64,000 nucleotides of DNA from positions 1 through 64,000 of the IMG/VR virus record IMGVR_UViG_3300044912_000678. One strand, 5' to 3'. How positions within the stretch are numbered: position 1 is the first letter of the stretch; each line of letters starts with the position of its first letter. The notes beneath the pieces were generated by a model. It saw only the letters and a program-made list of their open reading frames with translations, did not search any database and was not told where the DNA came from. Source of the DNA: a virus. Of this stretch, positions 41,040 through 50,108 are shown in pieces. Made by a program: the position numbers and the translations under genes.

Positions 41040-41552
41040 ATGGCAGAAAATATACGCTGGATAGCCCAAAAGAATCTTTACTCTTGTGGTCCTATTGCCA
41101 TTTTAAACACATTAAAATGGATTGGATTTCCCATAAGCTATAAGCAAAATTATAAATTTTGGAAGAAAAAATGTCGTTGCACAGAAGGTGGAACACATCA
41201 ACACTACTTTCAAATATGCCTAAACAATATTAAAAACGCAACAATCATTTCGAAAAATCTTCCAACCATAGCATTAATCGAACAAGCTTTGGCATCTGAG
41301 CAAATTATAATTATGAAGTCTTCTTATGTTCTTGATAAAAGAAAAATAGAAGGACATTTCTTTATAATATCAAATATGACAGATGAACAGTTTTTCTGCG
41401 TAAATGTAGAAGGCAAACATATGTGGTACAATAAAAAATTATTTGCTCAGTATTATTTGCAATACCACAGGGCTTATTGTGACTTTTGTGGAACTTCAAA
41501 TTTTTGTGGAGTTTCGCCATATGCTTGGTTTGTAAAAAAACAATATGTTTAA
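41040..41552 (+). CDS. C39-like papain-fold cysteine protein
   Basis: A 170-residue protein with the C39-type nucleophile context 'QKNLYSCGPIAILNTLKWIG' (Cys16), His106 in 'EGHFFIIS' and Asn122 in 'FCVNV'. Additional cysteine clusters 'KKCRCTEGGTHQH' and 'CDFCGTSNFCG' may bind metal. It is first in a three-gene operon (8-nt overlap with the next gene). Peptidase or transferase activity is possible. Confidence 0.65.
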   Translation: MAENIRWIAQKNLYSCGPIAILNTLKWIGFPISYKQNYKFWKKKCRCTEGGTHQHYFQICLNNIKNATIISKNLPTIALIEQALASEQIIIMKSSYVLDKRKIEGHFFIISNMTDEQFFCVNVEGKHMWYNKKLFAQYYLQYHRAYCDFCGTSNFCGVSPYAWFVKKQYV

Positions 41553-41976
41553 GGGAACGATGATAATTTCAAAATTAAATGAAGAATCAATAGATCAGAA
41601 TTTTATTGATACCATTTCAACCTTTCGCCCCTGCATAATTTCAGTGTCTGAGGCAAAAGAAATATATCGCTCACTTCCAATCAATATTGAGATATATATT
41701 GCTAAAGATTTAAACAAAACAATAGCTTCTGGAACACTCATGATAGAACAGAAGTTTATTCACAATGGCGGAAAAGTTGCTCACATAGAAGATATTATTG
41801 TTCATCCAAACTATCGTGGTCGTGGAATTGGAAAATTACTCATAGAACACCTGCTATTTGAAGCCGATAAAAAAAATTGCTACAAAACTATCTTAGATTG
41901 CGATGAAAGTGTAAGTGTATTTTACGAAAAATTTGGCTTTAAAAAATCTTCTTTACAAATGCGTAAAGATTCATGA
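41545..41976 (+). CDS. GNA1-like glucosamine-6-phosphate N-acetyltransferase
   Basis: A 143-residue GNAT protein. Acetyl-CoA loop 'HPNYRGRGIGKLLIEHL', 'IEQKFIHNGGKVAHIEDIIV' and 'CYKTILDCDESVSVFYEKFGFKKSSLQM' match the GNA1 family (mostly eukaryotic and viral) rather than a generic GNAT. It would acetylate glucosamine-6-phosphate. It lies 10 nt before the sugar nucleotidyltransferase gene, which fits a route to an activated N-acetylated sugar. Confidence 0.82.
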   Translation: MFKGTMIISKLNEESIDQNFIDTISTFRPCIISVSEAKEIYRSLPINIEIYIAKDLNKTIASGTLMIEQKFIHNGGKVAHIEDIIVHPNYRGRGIGKLLIEHLLFEADKKNCYKTILDCDESVSVFYEKFGFKKSSLQMRKDS

Positions 41977-41986
41977 GGAATAAAAT

Positions 41987-42736
41987 ATGAAGGGCGTTAT
42001 TCTAGCTGGTGGTCTTGGAACCCGTCTCATGCCTCTTACTAAAGTTACAAACAAATGCTTATTGCCAGTTTACAATAAGCCAATGATTTATTATCCAATA
42101 GAAACATTTGTAAACAGTGGCATTACAGACATTCTTATTGTTTGTGGTGGGAATGCTGCTGGTGAATTTCTTAGAATTCTTGGGAATGGCGAAGCATTTG
42201 GTCTAAAGCATCTACACTATACATATCAGGCAGAACCAAAAGGCATTGCCGATGCTCTTGGTTTGGCAGAAGAATGGGCGAATAACGAACCTATTGCGGT
42301 AATTTTGGCTGATAACATCTTTGAAAATGATGTTGAAAAATCAGTTCTAGATTTTGAAGAAAATCCAAGTGGTGCAAAAATATTTCTTACGCAGGTAAAT
42401 AATCCAGAACATTATGGTGTTGTGCAAATAAATTCAAAAGGCGAAGTCGAAAACATTGAAGAAAAGCCAAAAAATCCAAAGTCAAATTGGATTGCCACTG
42501 GTCTTTACATGTACGATTCTTCAGTTTGGAAAATAATCAAAGGATTATCGCCATCTGCAAGAAATGAACTTGAAATTACAGATATAAATAAAATGTATTT
42601 AAAATTAAAAATGCTAAAAGCAATTGAAGTCGATGGTTGGTGGATGGATGCTGGAGAAAATATTGATGGGTATATGGAAGCATGTGTAAAAGCTCAAGCA
42701 ATTACTCAAAAACAAAAACCCAAGTGCCACAAGTAA
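41987..42736 (+). CDS. Sugar-1-phosphate nucleotidyltransferase (RmlA-like)
   Basis: A 249-residue enzyme with 'GVILAGGLGTRLMPLTKVTNKCLLPVYNKPMI' (nucleotide-binding signature), 'AVILADNIFE' (metal Asp), 'VENIEEKPKNPKSNW' and 'GWWMDAGENIDGY', as in the short glucose-1-phosphate thymidylyltransferases. It makes an NDP-sugar for the glycosyltransferases and epimerases in the window. Confidence 0.9.
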   Translation: MKGVILAGGLGTRLMPLTKVTNKCLLPVYNKPMIYYPIETFVNSGITDILIVCGGNAAGEFLRILGNGEAFGLKHLHYTYQAEPKGIADALGLAEEWANNEPIAVILADNIFENDVEKSVLDFEENPSGAKIFLTQVNNPEHYGVVQINSKGEVENIEEKPKNPKSNWIATGLYMYDSSVWKIIKGLSPSARNELEITDINKMYLKLKMLKAIEVDGWWMDAGENIDGYMEACVKAQAITQKQKPKCHK

Positions 42737-42778
42737 AACAGATTTCACAATTTGTATAATTTTTACAACAACTACAAA

Positions 42779-43324
42779 TCATTTTGGACCTCTTTTTAAA
42801 TTAACTGGCTTTAATTTATCTTGATGTCTGTCTGGCTGATCTTTCAGATGGTGCATCATATTTTTAACTTCTTTTGCAATCTCTGATGCATTATCAGCAC
42901 ATTTTTTAGTTGATTGTACAGATATTGTTTTTCTTTCTTTGTTGTAAAATCCTTTAGAAATAAGAAAACATTTTTCTTTGTCACTCCAGCTTATAACACC
43001 AGTCCATTCTCCGTCATCCCAATTTCTTGAACTAACAAGTAATCGCAATGGCTTCTCTTCAAATACATGCTTTGTGTGCAATCCCATCTTTTTAAGACCA
43101 GCACTGACATAGCCAAGAACTAATTTTGCAAATGCTTCCATTACATCTTCTTTGTTTGTTCTATAGTCAACATTAATGCTATAGCGAGATGTTTGAGATG
43201 ATTCGACAAATATTTTTTTAGTTAATTCTTTAGCAGCAATTGAAAAAACTTCACTTTGAACTTTTTCAAGTTGTGAATGTAATTCTTCGTGATTTTTAAC
43301 AAGCCATGTTTTGTAATCTACCAT
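42779..43324 (-). CDS. Hypothetical protein with CTS-like leader
   Basis: Start ATG 43324 lies just after the gp13-like stop with 'ggggt' as RBS. The 181-residue product starts MVDYKTWLVKN (aromatic leader) and has 'FAKLVLGYVSAGLKKMGLHTKHVFEEKPLRLLVSSRNWDDGEWTG', a pattern seen in other phages. Function unknown. Confidence 0.55.
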   Translation of the reverse strand: MVDYKTWLVKNHEELHSQLEKVQSEVFSIAAKELTKKIFVESSQTSRYSINVDYRTNKEDVMEAFAKLVLGYVSAGLKKMGLHTKHVFEEKPLRLLVSSRNWDDGEWTGVISWSDKEKCFLISKGFYNKERKTISVQSTKKCADNASEIAKEVKNMMHHLKDQPDRHQDKLKPVNLKRGPK

Positions 43325-43325
43325 T

Positions 43326-44198
43326 TTAACCCCAACTTGGACCAAGGATATCGCCAAACTTATTGAGTAACTTTTCTTCCCATTCTTTCTTCTCTTGCAA
43401 TCCTTCTTGCAAAATAGCCTGACCATCTAATTGAACACCGCCATTTGGACCGGGAGGATTTGAAATTTTACTTCGGATTCTACCAAGAATAATTTTTGTA
43501 AATGCCAATGCGCCTTCCTGCATTACTTGTGTAACTTGAGCAAAGTCAGGCTTCTTCTGTAAATAGCGAACAATTACAGGATAAACTCTATATGGAGTTG
43601 GATAAATCTTAACATTTTGATATCCGCCCAACCATTCCCAACCACCTTGTTGTCCAGAAGCTCGGTTATACATATCTTCATATTGCTTGTAAAGTACCCA
43701 CTCATTCATTTTTCCCCATACTGGAGTTTGTGGGTTTACACCACCAGCAATACTACCATACGCACCAGCACCCATATATTCTAATGGTATAACGCCACCT
43801 AAATCGGCAGCAGAAAAAGCATATTGTGCTGTTTCTTTATAAGAAACGCTTCTAACATATCCAATTTCATAAGGCATTTCATAGACTGATTGTCCCGGAA
43901 CTGTCATGAATGTATAGTACTGAAAATATTCCATTGGTGCATATTCTTCGAATACTTGTAGTGCGAAGTCAATTGCGTTACTAATTTGCTGATCATCTAA
44001 TTCTAATGAAATTACTGGTGCGCCAAGCATCGTGAGAACATATTCTCTGATTTGTTCTCTAACTTTTAATCTATTTCTTCTTGGTGATATTTTCTTAAGG
44101 GGGTCGGTTGGACCAATATCGCTGCAGCCACCACACTCTGATAAACAGTTGTATTGGTCTGATGTCGGTCTTGGAATATACAATTTATTAGTGTCCAT
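43326..44198 (-). CDS. 13: Neck protein, T4 gp13-like
   Basis: A 290-residue protein with 'REQIREYVLTMLGAPVISLELDDQQISNAIDFALQVFEEY', 'YQNVKIYPTPYRVYPVIVRYLQKK', and a Gly-rich C-terminal region 'GGVQLDGQAILQEGLQEKKEWEEKLL', the layout of T4 gp13. It forms part of the collar that closes the filled head for tail joining. On the minus strand, away from the other neck/tail genes. Confidence 0.7.
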   Translation of the reverse strand: MDTNKLYIPRPTSDQYNCLSECGGCSDIGPTDPLKKISPRRNRLKVREQIREYVLTMLGAPVISLELDDQQISNAIDFALQVFEEYAPMEYFQYYTFMTVPGQSVYEMPYEIGYVRSVSYKETAQYAFSAADLGGVIPLEYMGAGAYGSIAGGVNPQTPVWGKMNEWVLYKQYEDMYNRASGQQGGWEWLGGYQNVKIYPTPYRVYPVIVRYLQKKPDFAQVTQVMQEGALAFTKIILGRIRSKISNPPGPNGGVQLDGQAILQEGLQEKKEWEEKLLNKFGDILGPSWG

Positions 44199-44244
44199 AT
44201 TACTATATAGATAAAATAATTAGAATCTAAAAGCAGGTAATAAA

Positions 44245-46521
44245 ATGAAATTTTTAAATTTTATAAAACGAAAAATTTTTAACGAAATGGCAATTATGGG
44301 AGATGTTATTCGTCAACCAATTCGCCTAGATAAAGACGATATTGAGTTTTTATATCAATTTCCTCCAGAACTTTGGGTTCAAGCAATTAAAAAAAGATAT
44401 CATGATGATCTTGCAGAAGCTTTAGACGCAAGAGGTAAGGCAAGACTAAGTGACAAAAATAAGATTAAAGAATTGGCAATTAAATCTATTAGATCTAGAA
44501 ATTTCAAACAACTCAATGATGATTATCCACAATATTTTGATGAAAAAACTGTTGACAAATTGCGTAAAGAATACAACAAAATAGAAAAAAAACATTATCA
44601 AGATCAAGGTTCAGAAGAATATGAAAAAGCATTGGAAAATGCTGGGAATGCCATTGCTTATTATGCTGTAGAAAAAATTCATCCTCACGCAGAATTAAAG
44701 AATGCTCCTAAAATATATGATTTTAAATTTGGACAAAAAAAAGTTACAATTACGGCAAAACCATTCATTAATCGGCTTATTCATAAATTAGAAAAAACAA
44801 AAGGCGAAGCACATGATAAAGTAGTTGGTCTACATCCAGATGAACATAGTCACGGACAATATGGTTATGATTTACAAAAGACTTTTTCTGGACATGGTTT
44901 ACTTCCCGGTGCAACTGAAGGTATGCAATTGATAACCAAAGATATGGCAGAAGAAGCAATTAAAGAATTATTGAAAGACAATTATCAGCATTATTACGGC
45001 AAACTTCCAGATGTTGGCGAAGAGGTAAAATTGCCAGATGGAAGCACTAGAAATATAGAAAAAGAAGCTCATGTTGTAAAAAAGTTAGGATCAAAAACAC
45101 ATCGAGAAGACAATACAATCGAAGGCGAAGACAAAAGAATAAAACTTCCAACATTCAAACAAAAAATTACTATGAATGGCGAAACTATTGAAATTGACAT
45201 GCCATTCATTATGTCAACAAAATATACCAAATATGTTGGTCCAAACAAAGGCAATATTGGAAAAAGAAAAGATAGAATTGAAATTGATCCTGATGATTAC
45301 ATGAATATGGCTTCTGAAGCCGGTGTAAGTAGTGGTGGATCTTTTACATCTAATAAAAATAGAGCCGCAGAAAGAAAAAAAGCATTTGGAGTTGCTGGAT
45401 CTAAAGAAGAAAGAGAAAAAGTTATTGGAGTAATGGAAAAGTATGGTCCAGAAAACAAAGATTATCCAGATCTTTATAAAGATATTGTTGCTGGTATTAT
45501 GCAAGCGATAACGCAAAAAAAATCATATACAGGTATTAGAGATTGGGAATTTACCATTGCGAAAAATAACATTAAAGAAATTCATGATATGATTTTAAGT
45601 AAACTTGAAAATAATATAAGTAACAAAAAATATCATGGAAAAAATTATAAAGCAAATCAGGCAAGAAGAGATTTTGCAAAAAATGCAACCATTTCAATTC
45701 TTGGTCAAAATATACATGGAGGAGAAACAAGAAGATTACGAACTTCTCAAATGGATGCTCCAGAAATAATTCCAACATCTTTAAGAACACCAAACCAAGA
45801 AGAATTAATTTTAAATCTTGATAAAATGTCAAATGAATTATCTGCGACTGGCAGAAAAAGAATTGCTGGTGAATTAGCATTTCCTTACACATACCTCAAA
45901 AAAATTGTTAAAAACATTGAGGATGAAAGTGCCGAAGCAGAAAAAGCAGATAGAATCATAGGACAATCGGCAGACATAGCTCCAGAAGTATTAAAAAAAA
46001 TATTTGGAGAAAATCATCGTAGAAAAGCACTTTTGATTTCTGCTATGAAAGAAGTTTTGGAAAAGCTTATTTTTACAAATTCTGCCGGTACATTAAGTAC
46101 GCCTAAGTCCGAAGAAGAAGCCAACAAAGTTATTACAAATCAAATACTTCCTAAAAAAACAATTTCTGCTATGGTGGCTTCTTTCGCTCATTTGACAATG
46201 GTTCAAAACGCAATGCGAGAAGAACCAGTTGCTACTATTCCAACTAGAGATTTTGAAAATAAACAAAAATATTCTAAATTACCAAAAGACATGCTTGATC
46301 CTCGTCAAAGAGCCAAATCAAAAAATTTGCTAGTCTTGCAATCCGATAAAGATTGGTTGGCACTTACATTTAAGTATAATTTCATGGTTAATGCTGAAAT
46401 GGGAACTCTATTATCTATAGAGAAATGGATTAATGATCAATACACAGCTGGTAAGATTCCTAATCAATATTATGCTCCAGCAATGGCAGAAATAAAGCAT
46501 TATAAAAATATCAAGAAATAA
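44245..46521 (+). CDS. Large putative internal virion protein with CTS-like leader
   Basis: A 758-residue, Lys-rich protein starting MKFLNFIKRKIFNE|M. No enzymatic domain was recognised. Visible: 'EFLYQFPPELWVQAIKKRYHDDL' near the start, a His-rich stretch 'GLHPDEHSHGQYGYDLQ', and helical repeats to the end. Size, leader and location in the virion block suggest a packaged protein; this is inference. No RBS stronger than 'caggt' is seen. Confidence 0.55.
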   Translation: MKFLNFIKRKIFNEMAIMGDVIRQPIRLDKDDIEFLYQFPPELWVQAIKKRYHDDLAEALDARGKARLSDKNKIKELAIKSIRSRNFKQLNDDYPQYFDEKTVDKLRKEYNKIEKKHYQDQGSEEYEKALENAGNAIAYYAVEKIHPHAELKNAPKIYDFKFGQKKVTITAKPFINRLIHKLEKTKGEAHDKVVGLHPDEHSHGQYGYDLQKTFSGHGLLPGATEGMQLITKDMAEEAIKELLKDNYQHYYGKLPDVGEEVKLPDGSTRNIEKEAHVVKKLGSKTHREDNTIEGEDKRIKLPTFKQKITMNGETIEIDMPFIMSTKYTKYVGPNKGNIGKRKDRIEIDPDDYMNMASEAGVSSGGSFTSNKNRAAERKKAFGVAGSKEEREKVIGVMEKYGPENKDYPDLYKDIVAGIMQAITQKKSYTGIRDWEFTIAKNNIKEIHDMILSKLENNISNKKYHGKNYKANQARRDFAKNATISILGQNIHGGETRRLRTSQMDAPEIIPTSLRTPNQEELILNLDKMSNELSATGRKRIAGELAFPYTYLKKIVKNIEDESAEAEKADRIIGQSADIAPEVLKKIFGENHRRKALLISAMKEVLEKLIFTNSAGTLSTPKSEEEANKVITNQILPKKTISAMVASFAHLTMVQNAMREEPVATIPTRDFENKQKYSKLPKDMLDPRQRAKSKNLLVLQSDKDWLALTFKYNFMVNAEMGTLLSIEKWINDQYTAGKIPNQYYAPAMAEIKHYKNIKK

Positions 46522-46547
46522 ACAGCTACAAAAAATTTGGAGAAAAT

Positions 46548-46814
46548 ATGTCGAATGGAAATTGGTTTAATTTCATGTCCAACCCGATGGCTCATTACAT
46601 TAAAAAATCAATGTTTGAACTATTAAAAGAGCGATATGGAAAACACGAACAAATAATTGATAGAATTGGAAATTCTCTTACCACCGAAAAAGATATGAAA
46701 GATTTTATCGCTATGATGATTGACACCTATGAAGTTGGGTTCATCAGAGCTATTGACGAACAAAGAGATAAATTAGAAAAACTTGGTTTGGGAGTAAGAA
46801 TTACAGGAAAATAG
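46548..46814 (+). CDS. Small hypothetical protein
   Basis: An 88-residue protein with aromatic start MSNGNWFNFMSNP and a helical rest ('LLKERYGKHEQIIDRIGNSLTTEKDMKDFIAMMIDTYEVGFIRAI'). RBS 'ggagaa'. Convergent with the next gene. Function unknown. Confidence 0.5.
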   Translation: MSNGNWFNFMSNPMAHYIKKSMFELLKERYGKHEQIIDRIGNSLTTEKDMKDFIAMMIDTYEVGFIRAIDEQRDKLEKLGLGVRITGK

Positions 46815-46816
46815 AA

Positions 46817-47407
46817 TTAAACATTTTCAAAATGTGGCTGATAAGAAGATGGGTAGCAAGAATATACATAACCACCCGTCTTCTGTTCTCTATCAACTAT
46901 CTTCCACCATCTTTTATGATTGGTTTTAGGAAATATAACGCTTTCTTTATCCATTTCTGTTGTTGTCCAAAAATTCAAAAATAAATCATGTTCTTCTGTA
47001 ATAACCGCCTCAAAAGAAAAAGGATTTCCGTAAGTAACTGTTACAAATTCTTCATCATACAAATTATCAATCTTTTTTTGAAGTATTGATGGCAAACAAT
47101 AAATAAATGATTTTTTCAAACCATCATCTTCTTTTTCTTTTATTTTTTCTTTTTCTTTTATTACAACAGGTTTTCTTTCAATTATTGGCTCTTCTTTTGG
47201 TGGTTGAGTCATGTTTAATTCATCTATAAATTTGTCTTTTATAGAAAAATCAGTGTTTAAAGGCTCTATTTTTATAGTGTCTTCTTGAACAACTGGATTC
47301 CATTTCATGTTGTGAATTGTATACTTAGTCCAAACATTTTGCTCTTTTAAAAGCAAATTAGGACCACGAAGCCTATAGACAGAACCATCTTTATTTTTTA
47401 GTACCAT
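46817..47407 (-). CDS. Putative virion protein with LKNxDG N-terminus
   Basis: A 196-residue protein starting MVLKNKDGSVYRLRGPN, an N-terminus shared with the plus-strand gene at 49558 (MALKNTDGTCYK..). Middle is Lys/Glu/Pro-rich; C-terminal 'CLPSILQKKIDNLYDEEFVTVTYGNPFSFEAVI' and 'KRWWKIVDREQKTGGYVYSC'. Possibly a neck or tail-associated structural protein. Confidence 0.5.
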   Translation of the reverse strand: MVLKNKDGSVYRLRGPNLLLKEQNVWTKYTIHNMKWNPVVQEDTIKIEPLNTDFSIKDKFIDELNMTQPPKEEPIIERKPVVIKEKEKIKEKEDDGLKKSFIYCLPSILQKKIDNLYDEEFVTVTYGNPFSFEAVITEEHDLFLNFWTTTEMDKESVIFPKTNHKRWWKIVDREQKTGGYVYSCYPSSYQPHFENV

Positions 47408-47483
47408 ACTATTCTATTTAAGGAAAATTAGAAAAAAAATTATCATTATCTTCTAAATAAGACACAGTCAAAGGAGAATTAAC

Positions 47484-47912
47484 ATGAGTTTACTTGTACC
47501 TGATGTTGGCGAAATTTTAATGTTGCAGTATCTTGTAAATATGATTTCTACAGATGGAACTGCTGCTCCAGCTAATGGCGAAAGACTTTTACGATTATTT
47601 ACGAACAATCTTACACCAGTAGAAGGAACTACTCTTTCAACCGTTACGGAAGCAGTTGGCTCTACTGGATATGCACCAGTAACATTAGTTGGATCAAGCT
47701 GGACGACCACTCAATCTGTTGGCGTTACCACTGCAGTTTATAGCGAACAAACATTCACATTTACAACTGCGGTAACTGTTTATGGTTACTATGTAACGAC
47801 CATTTATGGATCTCCAGCCTTATTATGGCTCGAAAGATTCTCTGGTGCGCCTTTCATTTTGCCAAGTGGTGGCGGTCAAATTGCAATTAGTCCAAGAATA
47901 AGTTTAGACTAA
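47484..47912 (+). CDS. Virion structural protein (beta-rich)
   Basis: A 142-residue protein of a widespread phage family: 'LVPDVGEILMLQYLVNMIS', 'ERLLRLFTNNLTPVEGTT', 'TVYGYYVTTIYGSPALLWLERF' and 'LPSGGGQIAISPRISL'. Such proteins are found as head or tail decoration. RBS 'aaaggag'. A terminator follows. Confidence 0.7.
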   Translation: MSLLVPDVGEILMLQYLVNMISTDGTAAPANGERLLRLFTNNLTPVEGTTLSTVTEAVGSTGYAPVTLVGSSWTTTQSVGVTTAVYSEQTFTFTTAVTVYGYYVTTIYGSPALLWLERFSGAPFILPSGGGQIAISPRISLD

Positions 47913-47930
47913 TAAATATAAAAATTATGT

Positions 47931-47961
47931 AGAGACTAATTGAAAAATTAGTCTCTTTTTT
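47931..47961 (+). terminator. Terminator
   Basis: Stem AGAGACTAATT / AATTAGTCTCT (47931-47941 with 47946-47956 approx.) with a T-run. Confidence 0.9.
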
Positions 47962-47970
47962 TATTTATTG

Positions 47971-47980
47971 TACATAAATA
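47971..47980 (+). promoter_or_regulatory. Candidate late-promoter box (TACATAAATA)
   Basis: TACATAAATA follows the terminator and precedes the ATG at 47999 by 18 nt, a close match to the T4 late -10 box. Confidence 0.4.
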
Positions 47981-47998
47981 AGCCTGAGAGGTAAATAT

Positions 47999-49555
47999 AT
48001 GATTAATATTTTATTTAGAAAATGGTTCTTAGAGAACGACACATTCACAATTTCTTTATTCAATAATTCAATTAACGAAGCGAAAAAAATGGGAGGAGAA
48101 GGTTTTTTAGATGAATTATCCTTAGAGTATTATGAAAAAGAAATTAAATATAGAATCAAACAATTCGCAGATAGGTTGAAAGATAAAGAAAAAATAAAAC
48201 AAATTGTTCCTTTTAGCATATTAGAAGATTTAGCTAAACAAAAAAAAATTACAATTAATGTACTTATAGACGATATACATAAGGCTGCAAATAAATATAA
48301 CAAAGATGAAGATGAAATAAAATATACTTCTTTTTTGCAAAATTTGCACATTCATAAAATGCATCCAAGTGGATCAGATGCTTTAGCGACTTCTCTTTTT
48401 CAAAAAATAAAATCTAAAACCAAACCAAATTACATTTATCGTAGTCTTAAGACAGTGGATAAAATTATTGATAATGATAAATCAGAACTTAAAAATCCTC
48501 CAGAAAATCCAAAAATTGGAGATAGGCACCAAGCCCAAGGTTACACATGGAAATTCATGAGTGACAGAACATGGATAAAAATTAGAAAAGACACAGACGA
48601 GTATGAAGGAACAGAATTGTTAAATATGTTTAATAGAAGCAAATTAGATCGTCCTATGTTGAAAGCAATTTTGCATTATTATGATAATGATTATTTTAAT
48701 GAAAAAGAAGTCATGAAAGACTTTGAAGGTTCATGTAAATATATTGGAAGAAATCAATTGAAAAAAGATATTGGAAAAGATGCAATGGTGAAAGCCGATC
48801 CATACAAAGGAGATAAAACCAAAATATTTGAAAGAGCAAAAATTAAATTTCCTAATCCAGAAATAGATAGTATCTATAAAGACGAAGAAACTAACACTAC
48901 TTGGAATTGGATTTATTCAAAGAAAACAAAAGGCATGGGATGGAAAGAAATTCTAAAACAAAAACCAATTTCACATATTAGCTTACACGGTGAAGACGGA
49001 GATGACCTTGAAGTAGAAGGAAGAGAAAAAGAAGAAAATCCATTAGATCCAGAGAGTGAATATAGTTCTAAAGAATATGATGCTGAAATTAAAAAGTATG
49101 GTGATTACGAAGTCACAAAACCATTTGGCATTAAAAGTCCTCAAAAAAAACCAACAACAGATCAAAAAAACACAATAAGAGATATTGTTTCAGGTCTAGA
49201 ATCATTTAAAAGCTATTTAGAAACCACCACAACATTGGCGAATGATATACCAAAATCTAAAACCAGATATGGTTATATTAAAAAAGATAATACCGAAAAA
49301 GATAATTTTTCTGTGTACGAATTTTACCGTAAAATTTTTATTGAACTTACTGATGATTTTATCTCACAAATCAAAGGTGGAAAAAATTCATCTGATGTAC
49401 AAAAGACTTTTCCAAAGTGGTTTGCAAATAAAGAAATTTTATTGCCTAGCAATGCTAAAAAAATAGCACTCTGGTCGAGATTTACAAAAGAAAAATATAA
49501 CTATGAGCTTGAATCATATGCATATAAAAATAATTTTAAAATAAAAGATAAATAA
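47999..49555 (+). CDS. Large putative internal virion protein with CTS-like leader
   Basis: A 518-residue Lys/Asp/Glu-rich protein starting MINILFRKWFLEND, with an I-N-E|A site near residue 26. No domain recognised; 'GDRHQAQGYTWKFMSDRTWIKI' near residue 178 and 'TTWNWIYSKKTKGMGWKEIL' near 300 look like related short beta-type motifs. Next gene starts 2 nt after the stop. Packaged or morphogenesis protein by inference. Confidence 0.55.
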   Translation: MINILFRKWFLENDTFTISLFNNSINEAKKMGGEGFLDELSLEYYEKEIKYRIKQFADRLKDKEKIKQIVPFSILEDLAKQKKITINVLIDDIHKAANKYNKDEDEIKYTSFLQNLHIHKMHPSGSDALATSLFQKIKSKTKPNYIYRSLKTVDKIIDNDKSELKNPPENPKIGDRHQAQGYTWKFMSDRTWIKIRKDTDEYEGTELLNMFNRSKLDRPMLKAILHYYDNDYFNEKEVMKDFEGSCKYIGRNQLKKDIGKDAMVKADPYKGDKTKIFERAKIKFPNPEIDSIYKDEETNTTWNWIYSKKTKGMGWKEILKQKPISHISLHGEDGDDLEVEGREKEENPLDPESEYSSKEYDAEIKKYGDYEVTKPFGIKSPQKKPTTDQKNTIRDIVSGLESFKSYLETTTTLANDIPKSKTRYGYIKKDNTEKDNFSVYEFYRKIFIELTDDFISQIKGGKNSSDVQKTFPKWFANKEILLPSNAKKIALWSRFTKEKYNYELESYAYKNNFKIKDK

Positions 49556-49557
49556 AA

Positions 49558-50100
49558 ATGGCATTAAAAAATACAGATGGAACTTGTTATAAGCCTTTAG
49601 GAAGTGTGCAACAGTACAATCCCAATGCACCAGAACATGATCTTTTCAATCAATGGGATCAAGAATCTATCAGGCGTGGTGGATCTCCTTTGTATTACTA
49701 TGAAGTTTTTATTCAACAACAAACTGTAGATCCACTTTATTTGGAAGATCGTGGTAAAATATTTTCAAACAATCCAATTCAATTGTGGTGTAGTTACGAA
49801 CCAATACCATCTCAAAATGCATTAAGTCAATTTGGTATAGATTCACCAGACGAAATGGTATTTGAAGTAAATTACAAGGCTGTTCTTCAATCTATAGGAC
49901 ATCCTCCAAAGATTGGATCAAGAATTTTTAGTCCTCACTTAAGAGAAAATTGGGTAATTATCCAACGAAACTTAGGTGAGTTTAAATTGTGGGGAGCATT
50001 AAGAATGGAACTCATTTGTCAGAGATTCCAAGAATCTGTTACGACTGGCGAAGGCGAAGTTACACAGAAACAACCAGACCTTAAAATTAAAATTGTATAG
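49558..50100 (+). CDS. Putative connector/neck structural protein
   Basis: A 180-residue protein starting MALKNTDGTCYK. Contains 'RRGGSPLYYYEVFIQQQTVDPLYLEDRGKIF', 'MVFEVNYKAVLQSIGHPPKIGSRIFSPHLRENWVIIQRNLGEFKLWGALRMELICQRFQES', a beta-rich arrangement expected for head-completion proteins of the T4 gp14 type, though no direct similarity can be proven here. Between internal-protein genes. Confidence 0.5.
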   Translation: MALKNTDGTCYKPLGSVQQYNPNAPEHDLFNQWDQESIRRGGSPLYYYEVFIQQQTVDPLYLEDRGKIFSNNPIQLWCSYEPIPSQNALSQFGIDSPDEMVFEVNYKAVLQSIGHPPKIGSRIFSPHLRENWVIIQRNLGEFKLWGALRMELICQRFQESVTTGEGEVTQKQPDLKIKIV

Positions 50101-50108
50101 GAGATTTC

